Of a stretch of DNA of 64,000 bases, positions 37,701-45,795 are shown piece by piece. Every line of letters begins with the position of its first letter. Position 1 is the first letter of the stretch. The position numbers and the translations under genes are program-made. The notes under the pieces were generated by a model, which ran no database searches, was not told the origin of the DNA, and worked only from the letters and a program-made list of their open reading frames with translations. Source of the stretch: Callorhinus ursinus (lineage: Eukaryota; Chordata; Mammalia; Carnivora; Otariidae); NCBI RefSeq assembly GCF_003265705.1, contig NW_020312966.1:24746896-24810895 (forward strand). Reading direction: 5' to 3'.

Positions 37701-40700
37701 GGGATGGGGGGCGCTGCTTCTCAGAGCAGCGTGTGGCCTCCTCCGAGCCATGGAGCTCGGGCCGACGACTGCCCAAGTCCACAGCCCAGGGTGCTGCGCA
37801 TACCTCCAGACCCTTTCAGTTGTCACTGAGCTTAGCAATGGCTTCCACAAGTTACTGGGAGATAGGGAAGGAAAACCTAAACCAGCCACAGAATAGAGAA
37901 AACATTTTCCCAGAGGAAATTAAAGAGAAGGGGAAAATTCTAGGCCATCCAAAAACATGCGTTTGCCTCACTCTTTGATAGATTTGTATCACCTCCATGG
38001 GAAACCAGAGGACCCCCCCCCATCACTCTCGTCCTTGCCCCTCTATTTCGGTGGGGCTTCTGGCCCAACAAAAAGGTACTTCTCAATATAAGTACCAGCC
38101 AAGTGAAGTGAGCCGGTTTCCAAGGACTGAGTGAGGCCGGGCTCAGTAGTAGAAAAGCAGTTGACCAGGGCTGGTTTATTGAGCTAAAAAGTATTACAAA
38201 GTAGTTAATTATTTTTTTTTAAAGATTTTATTTATTTATTTGAGAGAGAGAATGAGATAGAGAGAGAGAGCATGAGATGGGGGAGGGTCCAAGGGAGAAG
38301 CAGACACCCTGCTGAGCAGGGAGCCCGATGCGGGACTCGATCCCGGGACTCCAGGATCATGACCTGAGCCGAAGGCAGTCGCTTAACCAACTGAGCCACC
38401 CAGGCGCCCACAAAGTAGTTAATTATTAACATTCTCCTCTGAAGCCAGATCACTGAGGTGCAAACCTGTATTGGATCTTTCCCAGTCTTCGGGATTGCTT
38501 AAAAAACGATTCACCATATAATTTGAAGGATGTTGTCAAGGGAAAATCTTTGAGTAAATTCTGATATTCCTCAGGTTCATAAACTACAGTCCTCTCCTGT
38601 GACTTTTTCATTTTCATTTCATTAGAAAGGACGATGGGACAAGTCAACAAACCAATATCTGGAATTATTTTTTAAGATTTTATTTATTTATGTGAGAGAG
38701 AGGGAGAAAGCACAAGCGGTGGTGGGGGGAGGGGGAGAGGGAGAAGCCTGACACAGGGCTGGATCCCAGGACCCTGACTTCATGACCTGAGGCAAAGGCA
38801 GACCCTTAACTGACTGAGCCACCCAGGTGCCCCTGGAATTTATTTTAAAAGCAATTATCAGAGCATGTCATGAGGTCAGCAGGGAGCTGGCTCAGTTTCT
38901 CAGTGGAGAGTCCTGGTCAGGATCCCTGATGTTTGCAATAATGACCCTGAAATAAACTTACTTTATAGCCTTTCATTCCTGTACAACTATGGATGATACA
39001 TATGTTGAATCTGTATTAATAAGATTATCTGGTTACCAGAACATCCCTTTCCCTGATCTCTGGAAAATGGCATCCAAGGCTGTCCTCTGTCAGTATGTTG
39101 AGATCAGACAAAATAATTTCTGCACAATTTTTATAATTTCTGCACAAAGAGTCTGTAGGCCCCTTGGCACAGCATGAAAATCAACATGAGAATCTACGGC
39201 TTAAAGTAGAAAGTAGTAAGGCAAGACATTTAAGATGCCCAGCACCCCACACCAAGGAGTAGAACTGTGGATGGTAATGTGGGAAGCCAAACAGATGGGG
39301 TATCAGCGATGCCCAGGACGTCTGCCTGGAAGCGAAGAGAGTTCCTGCTCCCAGGCTCCCCAAAATTCATTCTTTTTCCTGCTAGACACCGCTTCTGCTT
39401 TCCTCTGTTGTTGACAAGGAGATGATTAGCAAGAGGGGACGATACTTAACCTAAAGGATCGGATCTAATATGTGATCCTCCAAGGAGCTGCTAGCCCTTA
39501 GCATGCATGTTACTGTTTCTTTTCATTTTTTAAATTATAAAAATGATGCATACATCATAGAGAAATTTGAAAGTAGAGGAAAGAAAAGACAGAAGAGTAC
39601 TCTCTAACCTCGAGTAGACCTGCTATTAGCGGACTTTGTTTCTGGGTATATTCTGCATAGGTGAACTCCACTGATAAACATTTCCCGGGTACGGTCATTG
39701 TGTTAGTGCCCGTATAAGATTTTACCTGTGGTTAGATATCCCTTACCTACACATTCCTCTTTTGCTAGTAATTTATTTATTTTTTAAATTTTATTTATTT
39801 ATTTATTTTTAAGTAATCTCTACACCCAATGTGGGGCTCCTCTCTTGCTGGTAATTTAGACTGTTTACCAGGTTTGTGACTCCAAGTAAAGGCAGGGCCT
39901 TGGGGTCTTGTCGCTGACTCTAGCATGGAGACTTGGGGAATGCTGGTAATGACTTATCTGGGGAGAAGCTTTGGATATTTGCTTTCGCTGTTTTAGGAGA
40001 GGTGGAACGTACAGAAAAGGAAGGGCACATGACGAAAACATGAACACTGCGTTTGGAGACTCCATGGATGTAATTGAGCACTTAGCACGGGCAAGCACAA
40101 GGAGACATATCCAGCCCCAAAGGTTCCCCTAGTTCCAGAATTCAAGTGGGGGTAGATAAGCATTTTTCAGCCAGCTACCCCAGATCCACTCTCACACTTT
40201 CCCATGAGATGGATAAGAAATAAGAAATGCATTTTTGCACGGGCGGCTATGATATAGTGTACTGTTAAAGAGATGTGCTTTGGGGCCTGCCTGCCCGAGT
40301 TTATATCTGGTTCTGACGTGTACCAGCTGTGCGACAGTGGGAAGGTTAATTAACCTCTCTGTGCTTTAGTTTTCTCATCTGTCAATTAAAAGTTGATAGT
40401 AGATACAACCTCATCAGGTTGTTCTGAAGATTAGAATTAATTTGTGTAAAACCCTTAGATCTGGGACCTGTGTGCACATATAGTGGTGACTTGTTATTAA
40501 AACTGAGGCCCCCAGTGATCTCAGGTGATTGGTCTTCCATGATCCAAACATCATTGAACAGTGGCATTTAGGTCTCCTGACTCCCAGTGAGTTGTCAAAC
40601 ATTAAAAGCATAACTCTGAAGGTCCAAAGAAACTTCCCTTACATACACTCACACTCATACCCTCCTTCCAACACACACTCACACACCCACAAAATAAGGA

Positions 40701-42597
40701 AATAATTCCTTTTGCAGGAAACAAATTAAAAAAAAAAAAAAGAAAAGCTTAAACTAGCTTAAATGAGGTAAATTCACTGGCAAGTTAATTCATGCTAATG
40801 TGTAAATGACTACCACCTGAGTCTTTTCTCAGCATGGGAATTTGCTAAGAGGATCCTGAGGCAGAATGCCACTAACTGGACAAAGGATGCGGCAGGAGTG
40901 GTTGAGGATGCTGATAACCCAAGTTTCCCACTTTGCAATTGTACAAGAAATGGACTCCCGATATGGAGCCATGGAGCGTAGCTTGCTGTTGTCAGGACTT
41001 CTAAGCCATTTCCTGGACCACACCTATACCTGCCCGTCGGACACCCAAGGAAGTATCCTGGGTAAGCCCCGACAAGGAAGACGGACTGACGGTGTGTTGC
41101 ACTTCAGCCTCTTAGTCTAATCACTGACGGACCCTCCATCAGAGAGTGCCGTTGGCCGCAGATTCATGTCCCCTGCAATCTTGGCCCACGTTGGAGGTTA
41201 CTGTTGCTGTGCTGTCTAGCTCCCAGGTCCTGTTGCTCTCTGCCCTCCATCCTTCCCTCCGTGAAAACCTGGGATCACAGATAGACTTGGTGTCACTCAT
41301 CTATCCTGTGGGACAGTGCAGATTAGCTCGTCTTAATTCAGCTGTCTAGTTGAAGAATGAAAGGTTTTGTTTCCTACTCAAGGTTTTTGGAGATTTCTTC
41401 GGCAGCAAGGTAGCCCCGGGTTGGGCTGGGTGACGGGGAGAGCTTCCCTGGCTCCTAAAGCCAAACCCTGCACACAGCTTCCTCCTCTGCTCGCTGGTGA
41501 GACTAGCCCAGTAATCAAGGGGTTTGGAATCTGATGAGCTGGGTTTTCTCTCTCTGTGGACATGGGCTTTTTCATCTAGACCCCGAGCCTTCACACTGCC
41601 GGTCAGACCACCGCCGCTCCAGCACAACGGTGTGAACTGAGGGGATGAGAGCACTTACTTCATTGGAGGCAGAAGACTCAGGATCAGAAATGCTGTTGAA
41701 ATTCCCTAGCTTGGTAGGACGGTTCAGCTCTGAGCGACCGTGTCCTAATCTGTGAGCCTGGGTTACCCCAAGGTTATCGTGAGCATTAAATGAAGCAGCC
41801 CGTGGAGAATCACTCAGTTCATGCAATTGCTCACTTCTGCAGGCCTTTTGAGTTTGATATTCTTTTCCCAACTGGTGCATATCACGGTTCCTTCTTAGCC
41901 CCTAAAATATCCCTTGGAATAAATCCAACATCTGCAGCTCAGGGACATACTGTTCTAGTTCGATTTTCATTCATTATAACCCTTTTTAAAATTAGAGGCA
42001 CGTGGGGCGCCTGGGTGGCTTAGTCGGTTAAGCGTCTGCCTTTGGCTCAGGTCATGATCCCAGGGTCCTGGGATCGAGCCCTGCATCGGGCTCCCTGCTT
42101 GGTGGGGAGTCTGCTTCTCCCTCTCCCTCTGCTCGGACTCTCTCTCAAATAAATTAATAAAATATTAAAATAAAATAAAATTAGAGGCACAAAAACCTCC
42201 CACAGGGAGAGAGTAAAATGGGTCGTCTCTGTGGGTCTGTGTGGCAAGGCAGGATCTGTAGCGACAATCCCCTGCTCCGAGGCAAAATATCTTTATCACG
42301 ACGAGGAGCTGGAATCACGGGGCACGGCCTGTTCCCACGGAGCCCCCCCCTCAGCAGGCAGGGGGTCCCTGCATGTAGTGAGCATGGGGCGGGGCGGGGC
42401 GGGGCTGGCACAAAAGGCTGGGGCCACCACTGGCTGACCCACTGACGTGTGATCTTCGCTGTCCTCAGCCCAGCATCAGCGGATTGGAACTTGATAAGTT
42501 CCGGGAGATTCTTTTGCGCCACTGCGATGTGAACAAGGATGGAAAAATTCAGAAGTCCGAGCTGGCTTTGTGTCTTGGGCTGAAAATCAATCCCTAA
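7901..42597 (+). CDS. SCGN: Secretagogin, six-EF-hand calcium sensor (11 coding exons)
   Basis: Coding sequence is the join 7901-7982, 8872-8942, 13168-13260, 16166-16255, 19789-19845, 20486-20563, 29472-29527, 34306-34351, 34618-34677, 36181-36249, 42469-42597. It translates without a stop to 276 residues, the human length. Secretagogin is a cytosolic calcium sensor of neuroendocrine cells, pancreatic islets and some neurons; it is linked to SNARE partners and regulated exocytosis (family knowledge). The six EF-hand loops are at residues 25-36, 71-82, 118-129, 162-173, 210-221 and 254-265. Loop 1 has Lys at position 5, so it is probably weak. Loop 4 ends in Asp rather than Glu. Cysteines are at 193, 253 and 269. 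No signal peptide or membrane segment is seen. All introns are GT-AG and phase 0, except intron 1 (phase 1) and intron 7 (phase 2). The start ATG has a strong context (A at -3, G at +4). The protein matches the remembered human protein along its whole length. Confidence 0.98.
7983..8871 (+). other. SCGN: SCGN intron 1 (889 bp, phase 1)
   Basis: Apart from the tail of the CpG-rich region and a (TG)n tract at 8207-8257, I see no recognisable repeat and no further exon. Confidence 0.85.
8207..8257. repeat. (TG)n microsatellite in SCGN intron 1
   Basis: It is a TG repeat of about 25 units with a TATG break and an alternating gcgcg core near 8238. It starts 225 bases after exon 1. Confidence 0.95.
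8872..8942 (+). CDS. SCGN: SCGN coding exon 2 (rest of EF1)
   Basis: The acceptor AG is at 8870-8871 and the donor gtaagt at 8943. It completes Glu28 and encodes up to Glu51. It holds the rest of the EF1 loop (E-K-G-Y-I-E-E-K-E) and the exiting helix. Loop position 5 is Lys, a poor calcium ligand. Confidence 0.97.
9895..10312. repeat. Pyrimidine-rich low-complexity tract in intron 2
   Basis: About 420 bases are dominated by C and T with recurring ctctgtctct units, interrupted by a few purine stretches (for example near 10025 and 10080-10130). It is not a recognised element. Confidence 0.85.
12803..12892 (+). repeat. Direct repeat arm A flanking SCGN exon 3
   Basis: It shares ggaggtgttgt-tgtagacaag-ctga-gggat with arm B at 14172, roughly 80% identity over about 90 bases by eye. 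The family is unknown. Confidence 0.8.
13168..13260 (+). CDS. SCGN: SCGN coding exon 3 (EF2)
   Basis: The acceptor is gttgtag, ending at 13167, and the donor is gtacct. The exon has 93 bases, 31 codons, phase 0 on both sides, and encodes residues 52-82. It ends exactly with the EF2 loop [12 protein letters not shown] (71-82). A second AG three bases downstream could shift the acceptor in frame by one Glu, but the chosen one keeps the human length. Confidence 0.96.
14172..14260 (+). repeat. Direct repeat arm B flanking SCGN exon 3
   Basis: This is the partner of the arm at 12803, in the same orientation 1369 bases further on, with exon 3 between them. Confidence 0.8.
14750..14990 (+). repeat. 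MIR
   Basis: It has attagcatttattgagggtt, cccgttttacaagtgaggaa and agagagatcaattaaattgt in MIR order. Confidence 0.8.
15650..15830 (+). repeat. MIR (MIRb-like)
   Basis: It has gccaccacttactggccaca, a spacer, then aggatgaagcgagtaagcat and acagttcgtggcacata, the 3' half of MIRb. Confidence 0.65.
16166..16255 (+). CDS. SCGN: SCGN coding exon 4
   Basis: The acceptor is tttctttag and the donor gtaagt. The exon has 90 bases, 30 codons, phase 0/0, and encodes residues 83-112. It holds the exiting helix of EF2 and the linker leading into EF3. Confidence 0.97.
18850..19052 (+). mobile_element. CAN-SINE in SCGN intron 4
   Basis: It runs from a full head (gcgcctgggtggctgagtcg) through a CT tract to an (AATT)n-rich tail. 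The flanks aaaaaccttag and aaaacccttag form the duplication. It is oriented with the gene. Confidence 0.95.
19079..19213 (-). mobile_element. CAN-SINE, older short subfamily
   Basis: It contains taggctctacactgagcatg and ends gagccacccaggcgcccc. The flanks ctactttttct and ctactttttga form the duplication. It lies in inverted orientation to the SINE just upstream. Confidence 0.9.
19789..19845 (+). CDS. SCGN: SCGN coding exon 5 (EF3 calcium loop)
   Basis: The acceptor is tgtttcag and the donor gtacgt. The exon has 57 bases, 19 codons, phase 0/0, and encodes residues 113-131. The whole EF3 loop [12 protein letters not shown] (118-129) lies inside it, so skipping it would remove one calcium site without a frameshift. 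A minus-strand SINE follows 58 bases after the exon. Confidence 0.97.
19904..20113 (-). mobile_element. CAN-SINE just downstream of SCGN exon 5
   Basis: A 16-bp duplication, cgtcgccgggaatttg at 19888 and cgtcgctgggaatttg at 20114, frames it. It belongs to the variant with gggactccaggatc in the B-box side, shared with the copy at 38214. Confidence 0.95.
20486..20563 (+). CDS. SCGN: SCGN coding exon 6
   Basis: The acceptor is gtcacag and the donor gtaagt. The exon has 78 bases, 26 codons, phase 0/0, and encodes residues 132-157. It holds the exiting helix of EF3 and the start of the EF4 entering helix. It is followed by the longest intron (8.9 kb). Confidence 0.97.
21025..21215 (+). repeat. 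MIR (MIRb-like)
   Basis: It has tagctatgaccttgggagat and catctgtaaaatggggggtt followed by a MIR-like tail ending near ctgggacatgagacatgt. Confidence 0.7.
21794..21982 (-). mobile_element. CAN-SINE in intron 6
   Basis: It has a T-run, GA tract and gagccacccaggtgcccc end. The duplication aagttgaattctt appears at 21781 and 21984. Confidence 0.95.
22696..22919 (-). mobile_element. CAN-SINE with expanded (CA)n(GA)n
   Basis: It is a standard SINE in which the GA tract is preceded by an (AC)n run (about 22731-22753). The flanks cctctttctcacttctt and cctcttcctcacttctt form the duplication. Confidence 0.95.
24770..24970 (+). repeat. MIR fragment
   Basis: It has tctctcaacaacctcataaa, ccctcgttttataaattaaa and actttaacaggtcaaatac. 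Confidence 0.65.
26178..26341 (+). repeat. Minisatellite, five copies, in intron 6
   Basis: The core gatacaccaagtgtgaa starts at 26197, 26227, 26261, 26291 (gatatacc variant) and 26325, so the spacing alternates 30, 34, 30, 34. Confidence 0.93.
26595..26840 (+). promoter_or_regulatory. Candidate cis-regulatory segment with TAAT-core sites
   Basis: This repeat-poor segment carries TAATTA (26602), the perfect inverted pair CAATTAG (26648) / CTAATTG (26660) with a 5-base spacer, CTAATG (26754) and the palindrome CTAATTAG (26787). These are homeodomain-type cores. SCGN is expressed in islets and neurons, where homeodomain factors act, but a regulatory role here is only an inference. Confidence 0.3.
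27976..28171 (+). mobile_element. CAN-SINE in intron 6
   Basis: It has a full head and a tail aaataaataaataaaatctt. The duplication aaaatggcgtcaaggag (27959) / aaaatggcatcgaggag (28172) has two mismatches. Confidence 0.95.
28480..28965 (-). mobile_element. Candidate antisense LTR in SCGN intron 6
   Basis: The stretch opens with gcaactttattcagaaagcc, which on the minus strand gives an AATAAA signal followed by a short R/U5-like part. It is a unit of about 480 bases with an accidental 193-codon open frame. No internal retroviral sequence is seen. The family is not recognised, so this is tentative. Confidence 0.35.
29472..29527 (+). CDS. SCGN: SCGN coding exon 7 (EF4 loop)
   Basis: The acceptor is cattccag and the donor gtgagt. 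It has 56 bases and encodes residues 158-175 plus two bases of Arg176 (phase 2 intron). It contains the EF4 loop [12 protein letters not shown] (162-173), with Asp in place of Glu at position 12, as I recall for the human protein. Confidence 0.97.
31820..32300 (+). mobile_element. MLT1-like LTR (ERVL-MaLR), solo
   Basis: Recognisable parts are attaaagatgtccatgtctg, ctggattgtccaggtcggcc, caagggtcctttaaatgtgg and the end tcacagcagcaatagggaa. No internal viral sequence follows. Confidence 0.75.
32715..33140 (-). repeat. L1 3' end fragment, antisense
   Basis: It has caaccatcaccactgcccaa, ctactttctgtttctatgga and atttcatataaatggcatca in the same order as at 461 and 44595, so it is an old L1M-type copy. 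Confidence 0.8.
33333..33534 (-). mobile_element. CAN-SINE in intron 7
   Basis: It runs from atttatttatgagagcgaga to gagccacccaggcgcccc. The target duplication is not clear, so the copy may be older or its edge altered. Confidence 0.9.
34306..34351 (+). CDS. SCGN: SCGN coding exon 8
   Basis: The acceptor is ccatttag and the donor gtaagt. It has 46 bases, completes Arg176 and encodes up to Asp191, the exiting helix of EF4. Exons 7 and 8 together make 102 bases, so the frame is kept only if both are included or both are skipped. Confidence 0.97.
34618..34677 (+). CDS. SCGN: SCGN coding exon 9
   Basis: The acceptor is cacacacag and the donor gtaagt. It has 60 bases, 20 codons, phase 0/0, and encodes residues 192-211. 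It carries Cys193, the EF5 entering helix and the first two loop residues. The intron before it is only 266 bases, the shortest in the gene. Confidence 0.97.
34678..36180 (+). other. SCGN: SCGN intron 9 (1.5 kb)
   Basis: It contains a MIR remnant (35.32-35.54 kb). The rest is AT-rich unique-looking sequence in which I see nothing more. Confidence 0.75.
35320..35545 (+). repeat. MIR (MIRb-like)
   Basis: It has cacgtgaccttgggcagatt, cttccctgagcctcgtttcc, gtgagaattcagtgatttc and gtgcctggcag, a well-preserved copy. Confidence 0.85.
36181..36249 (+). CDS. SCGN: SCGN coding exon 10 (EF5)
   Basis: The acceptor is tctatttcag and the donor gtgatt. It has 69 bases, 23 codons, phase 0/0, and encodes residues 212-234. 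It completes the EF5 loop [12 protein letters not shown] (210-221), which spans the exon 9/10 junction. Confidence 0.97.
37048..37264 (+). mobile_element. Diverged CAN-SINE with (CAA)n tail
   Basis: The head is diverged (ggggggttcggtcggttaag) and the tail is an unusual (CAA)n run (37248-37266) instead of AATAAA. The duplication aaaactctggagttt (37033) / aaaactatggagttt (37265) marks the ends. Confidence 0.9.
38214..38409 (-). mobile_element. CAN-SINE in intron 10
   Basis: An exact 18-bp duplication, acaaagtagttaattatt, at 38196 and 38410 frames it, which suggests a recent insertion. It is the same variant as the copy at 19904. Confidence 0.97.
38674..38832 (-). mobile_element. CAN-SINE with internal deletion
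   Basis: It is shorter than neighbours because part of the middle (the ctgctgagcagggagcccg block) is missing. The flanks ctggaattattttt and ctggaatttatttt form the duplication. Confidence 0.92.
39776..39838 (-). mobile_element. 5'-truncated CAN-SINE (older subfamily)
   Basis: Only the 3' part remains (tttttaagtaatctctacac ... atgtggggctc). The 19-20 bp flanks cctcttttgctagtaattta and cctctcttgctggtaattta show that the truncation happened at insertion, not by later deletion. Confidence 0.85.
40240..40480 (+). repeat. MIR (MIRb-like)
   Basis: It has ccagctgtgcgacagtggga, aacctctctgtgctttagtt and caggttgttctgaagattag in order. Confidence 0.85.
42003..42176 (+). mobile_element. CAN-SINE close to SCGN exon 11
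   Basis: It is a complete, little-diverged copy. The exact duplication aaaattagaggcac at 41988 and 42177 suggests a recent insertion. It lies about 290 bases before the last exon, in the gene's orientation. Confidence 0.97.
42469..42597 (+). CDS. SCGN: SCGN coding exon 11 (EF6 and stop)
   Basis: The acceptor is ctgtcctcag. It encodes residues 235-276 and ends with TAA at 42595-42597. It contains the canonical EF6 loop [12 protein letters not shown] (254-265), Cys253 and Cys269. The terminal residues are L-G-L-K-I-N-P, the expected secretagogin C-terminus. Confidence 0.98.
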   Translation, partial: PSISGLELDKFREILLRHCDVNKDGKIQKSELALCLGLKINP

Positions 42598-43030
42598 TCC
42601 CCAGAACGCTTTGCCTTTTGCTCTTTGGATGTTTCTGTGCTCCGGCTGCTTAAGCTATCTGTGCTTTGCTGTTGGGACACGTGGGCAGACTTCCTAACAA
42701 CCCCGGGCGGTATCCTTGGGCTGGGGGCAGGGGTAGGGGGCGAGGGCCTTCTTGCTAAGGGCATGGTGTTCTCCCGCCTCGCTGAAAGCACCCCCCCCAT
42801 GCAGTACCCGTGTTATCCATCCTCCCCCCACCCTGGGCTTTCCCGTCCCCCCCACAGAATCAGCGAGCCCCCTGGATCTGCTCTGCTTGCCCTCCCTCAG
42901 TCACCAGGGCGGCGGGGAGCAGAGTCCATCTGTCTGTGCTCCCTTGTAGGCGAGTCTGGCGTCTGTGGCAATCCTGTGACCTCTACAAATCGATTTTGTC
43001 ATGGAAATAAACCTGTAGCTGGAAACTAAG
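42598..43030 (+). other. SCGN: SCGN 3' UTR
   Basis: This is untranslated sequence from the stop codon to the inferred cleavage point about 20 bases after the AATAAA hexamer. It is C-rich in its middle part (about 42790-42900) and contains no SINE. The end is inferred from the signal, not observed. Confidence 0.8.
43006..43011 (+). terminator. SCGN: Polyadenylation signal of SCGN
   Basis: A canonical AATAAA hexamer lies about 410 bases after the stop codon. A GT-rich stretch (ttgtttttgtgttgtg, around 43043) follows at the usual distance of a downstream element, which supports cleavage near 43027. Confidence 0.85.
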
Positions 43031-44594
43031 ACACGCTGGTCCTTGTTTTTGTGTTGTGATCTTTGCATGTTCTGCCGGGTGGTTCTCTGACTTGGGGTGG
43101 GTGTGATGAGGACGGAGACAGGCAAGATCCGAATGGATTTCACACCTGCTTTCTTCCAGAGTTCGCAGAAGCCCTGGTCGGTGACTTTGCCAATAATCCC
43201 TTTGTATTCATTGCATGGAGACCAGAACACTCAGTGTGGGCTGGGTTTTACTCTTAAGTGCTCTGTAATCTCACATGGTCAGGAAGGTAGGAATACAGGA
43301 GAAAATTCGGAGAAAATGCTTCCCAGGTTAGCCATGTGTCTGTTCCCCACTCTGTTCCTTCCCTGTCCACCAGTGTCCTCTAGCGAATCTTTGACCTCCA
43401 AGTCTCCCTGGATGCCCCCGAGTGTCTGGGCCCCTCTGCAGGTTGCAGGCTCCCCCTCAGACCCCTCCTTCCTTCACTCCTGGGCTCTGGCACAGTCCCC
43501 ATGCGGTGGGGGCTGCTTCTCCTGGGGCAGGTCTCACTCTCTCTTAACCATCCGGACACTTTGTTTCCTAAAACTGTGCAGGAATTTCAGGTTTGATATG
43601 ATGCTTTAGGTAATTCAGAAAAATTGTAGTATAGAATGGTATATTCAGAGCCATTCACAGCCCAAGAAATTCCATCGTTCACAGGGTTCCCCTCAATGGC
43701 AAGACCCTGGCCCTAACCGGGTTCCCATCCCCTCAGGTGTCCCTTATGTCAAATATACAGATAATTAATATCAATAACTACCATCAAGTGCTTTCTATGT
43801 GCTAAGTACTTCTAGGTGCTTCCCACACTTCAAACCATGTAATCCTCACTGAAACCCCGTGAGGTAGGTACTCTCATGACCCATCTTAGAGATGAAGACA
43901 CTGAGACAGATGGTAAGCTGTCTGGGCTTGGACATCTCAGAAGTGGGGAGTTGTGGACTTCATTATGGCCCATTTCATGCACCTTTCAGGAGAACGTGGC
44001 CCCTCCCTACAGGTTGGGTCTCACTGTGGGATCCACTGCCTTCCCCAGCAGGACATTTCTCCAAGTCTGGGTCACTCAGTCTGGGGCAATGCTTGATGGG
44101 AGCCCGAAGAGAACCCAGGGGGCAGCATGGGGCCAGACAAGCATGCGAACCGCTCCTCACCATGCAGATGTTGAGGGAACCACATACATGCGCACCCTTC
44201 AAAGAACAAACTTTGGTTTTCAGAGTTGAGACAGTCCAAACCCACAGGAAGGGTGGAAGAATATGTATCTCCAGAATTTCACATTATTCTGCAGAGTCTC
44301 GGCTCCTCCTCTAAATCCCCTGAGTTTTTAAATTTTAACCATAACAGAAGTCTTTTATTTTAATGCAGTTGGACCTACTTTACATTTACTTATTGCAATG
44401 CAGCTTCTGTTTGGTTTGAAACATCCAGCTTTTAGGGTCAAAAATGCATTCTCTTCTGCTACCATTTTTTTTAAAGGCTCTTTAAAAAATTTTACATATA
44501 TATTTTTTGGTTATGTGTAGATATAAAATATACATATAAATTTTGGTTTTACATATGTATATAAAATATGTATCTATCTCATATATATATATGA
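43031..44594. other. Intergenic DNA just after SCGN, no gene seen
   Basis: It contains a MIR (43760) and an AT-rich stretch with (AT)n near 44580. An open frame at 43097-43609 (170 codons) shows no domain or coding bias that I can recognise and is taken as chance. Confidence 0.6.
43760..43925 (+). repeat. MIR
   Basis: It has tgctttctatgtgctaagta, gtaatcctcactgaaacccc and atcttagagatgaagacact. Confidence 0.85.
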
Positions 44595-45240
44595 GAAAAA
44601 ATTTGCCATTTTAACCGTTTTAAGTGTGTCATTCCATGGTATTAATTACATCCACAATCTTATGCAACCATTAACACTATCTATGTACAAAACCTACTCA
44701 CTGCTGCAAACAAAACCTCTGAACCCATTAAGAACACAACTCTCCATTCCCTCTATCCCTAGCCTCTGGTAACCTTTCATCTACTTTCTGTCTCTATGAA
44801 TTTGCCTCTTCTAGATATTTCACAAAACTTGAATCATAAAATGTTTGTCCCTCTGTGTGTGGTTTATTTCACCCAGCATGTTTTCAAGATTCGTCTGTGT
44901 CGTAGCAGGTATTAGGACTTGTTCTCTCCTTATGGATGAATAATAGTCCTTCGTATGGATATTCCACATGTAGTTTATCCACTCATCTGTTGATGGATAC
45001 TTGCTTTGTTTCCACCTTTTGCTCACTGTGAATAATAGTGCAGTAAACACTGCCACGCAAGTATCTCAGTCCCTGTTGTCAATTCTTTTGTGTCTATACC
45101 CAGGGTTGGAACTGCTGAGTCTCATGGCAAGTCTATGTTTATCTGTTTGAGGAACTGCCAAACCAGCCTCCACGTGACAGCGCCATTTTACATTCCCACC
45201 AGCCATGCATAGGGGTTCCAATTTTAATCTTCTGCTTCTA
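44595..45240 (-). repeat. L1 3' end fragment, antisense
   Basis: This is the longest of the three antisense copies. It runs from gccattttaaccgttttaag through ctactttctgtctctatgaa and tttatccactcatctgttga to acattcccaccagccatgca. Confidence 0.88.
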
Positions 45241-45565
45241 AATAGAGCCTTTTCTAGAACTGACCAAAATAGAAACTGGATCCAAACTTGTCCTATATCC
45301 CCTTAATTCATGATTCCTCTTTTAGCTACATGGAGAAGAAGTTTGAGCTTCGGGCTCCAGCAAGGGCCATACAAATTCTTAGCCAAGGGTCCCTATCCTC
45401 CTCGGTGTCTATCTGAATATGACTGAGGTGGTGATGGGTAGGGAAGAGAAGTTTTATTCTTTTAAGAGTAATGTTTTCAGATCCACTGAGGGCAGCTACT
45501 TGCCCTGAACACCAAGAAGTTTTAGTTATAAGATATAGCCAAGACTCTGTCAGAATCTCCCAGGC

Positions 45566-45705
45566 TGGGGCACCTGGGTGGCTCACTTGGTTAGGTATCT
45601 GACTCTTCACTGGGCTCAGACCGTGATCTCATGAGTCGTGAGATTGAGCCCCACATCCGGCTCTGTACTCAGCCAGGGGTCTGCTTGAGATTCTCTCTCT
45701 CTCTC
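45566..45705 (+). mobile_element. Diverged CAN-SINE, tail missing
   Basis: It has the head ggcacctgggtggctcac and the B-box region, then CT repeats, and stops where the minus-strand SINE begins. The two form a tail-to-tail inverted pair. Confidence 0.85.
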
Positions 45706-45707
45706 TT

Positions 45708-45795
45708 TTTTAAGATTTTATTTATTTATTTGTCAGAGAGAGAGAGAGAGAGGACAAGCAGGGAGAATGGCAGGCAGAAGGAGAAGCAGGCTCCA
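45708..45795 (-). mobile_element. 5'-truncated CAN-SINE
   Basis: It reads ttaagattttatttatttat, then a GA tract, and ends in the gaagcaggctcc block. The tRNA head is absent. It abuts the MaLR fragment on its right. Confidence 0.85.

Larger units (their letters stand above)
36250..42468 (+). other. SCGN: SCGN intron 10 (6.2 kb)
   Basis: It contains four SINEs and one truncated SINE (37048, 38214, 38674, 39776, 42003) and a MIR at 40.24-40.48 kb. A G-rich stretch (ggggcggggcgggg) sits about 80 bases before exon 11. Confidence 0.8.

Noticed and set aside
42005..42075. tRNA-like A and B boxes (also in the other SINEs)
   Set aside because: They are the tRNA-derived heads of CAN-SINEs, followed by SINE bodies and A-rich tails, not tRNA genes.
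43097..43609. 170-codon frame just after the SCGN polyadenylation site
   Set aside because: There is no domain, it is rich in Ser and Pro from C-rich DNA, and its start codon has no supporting context.
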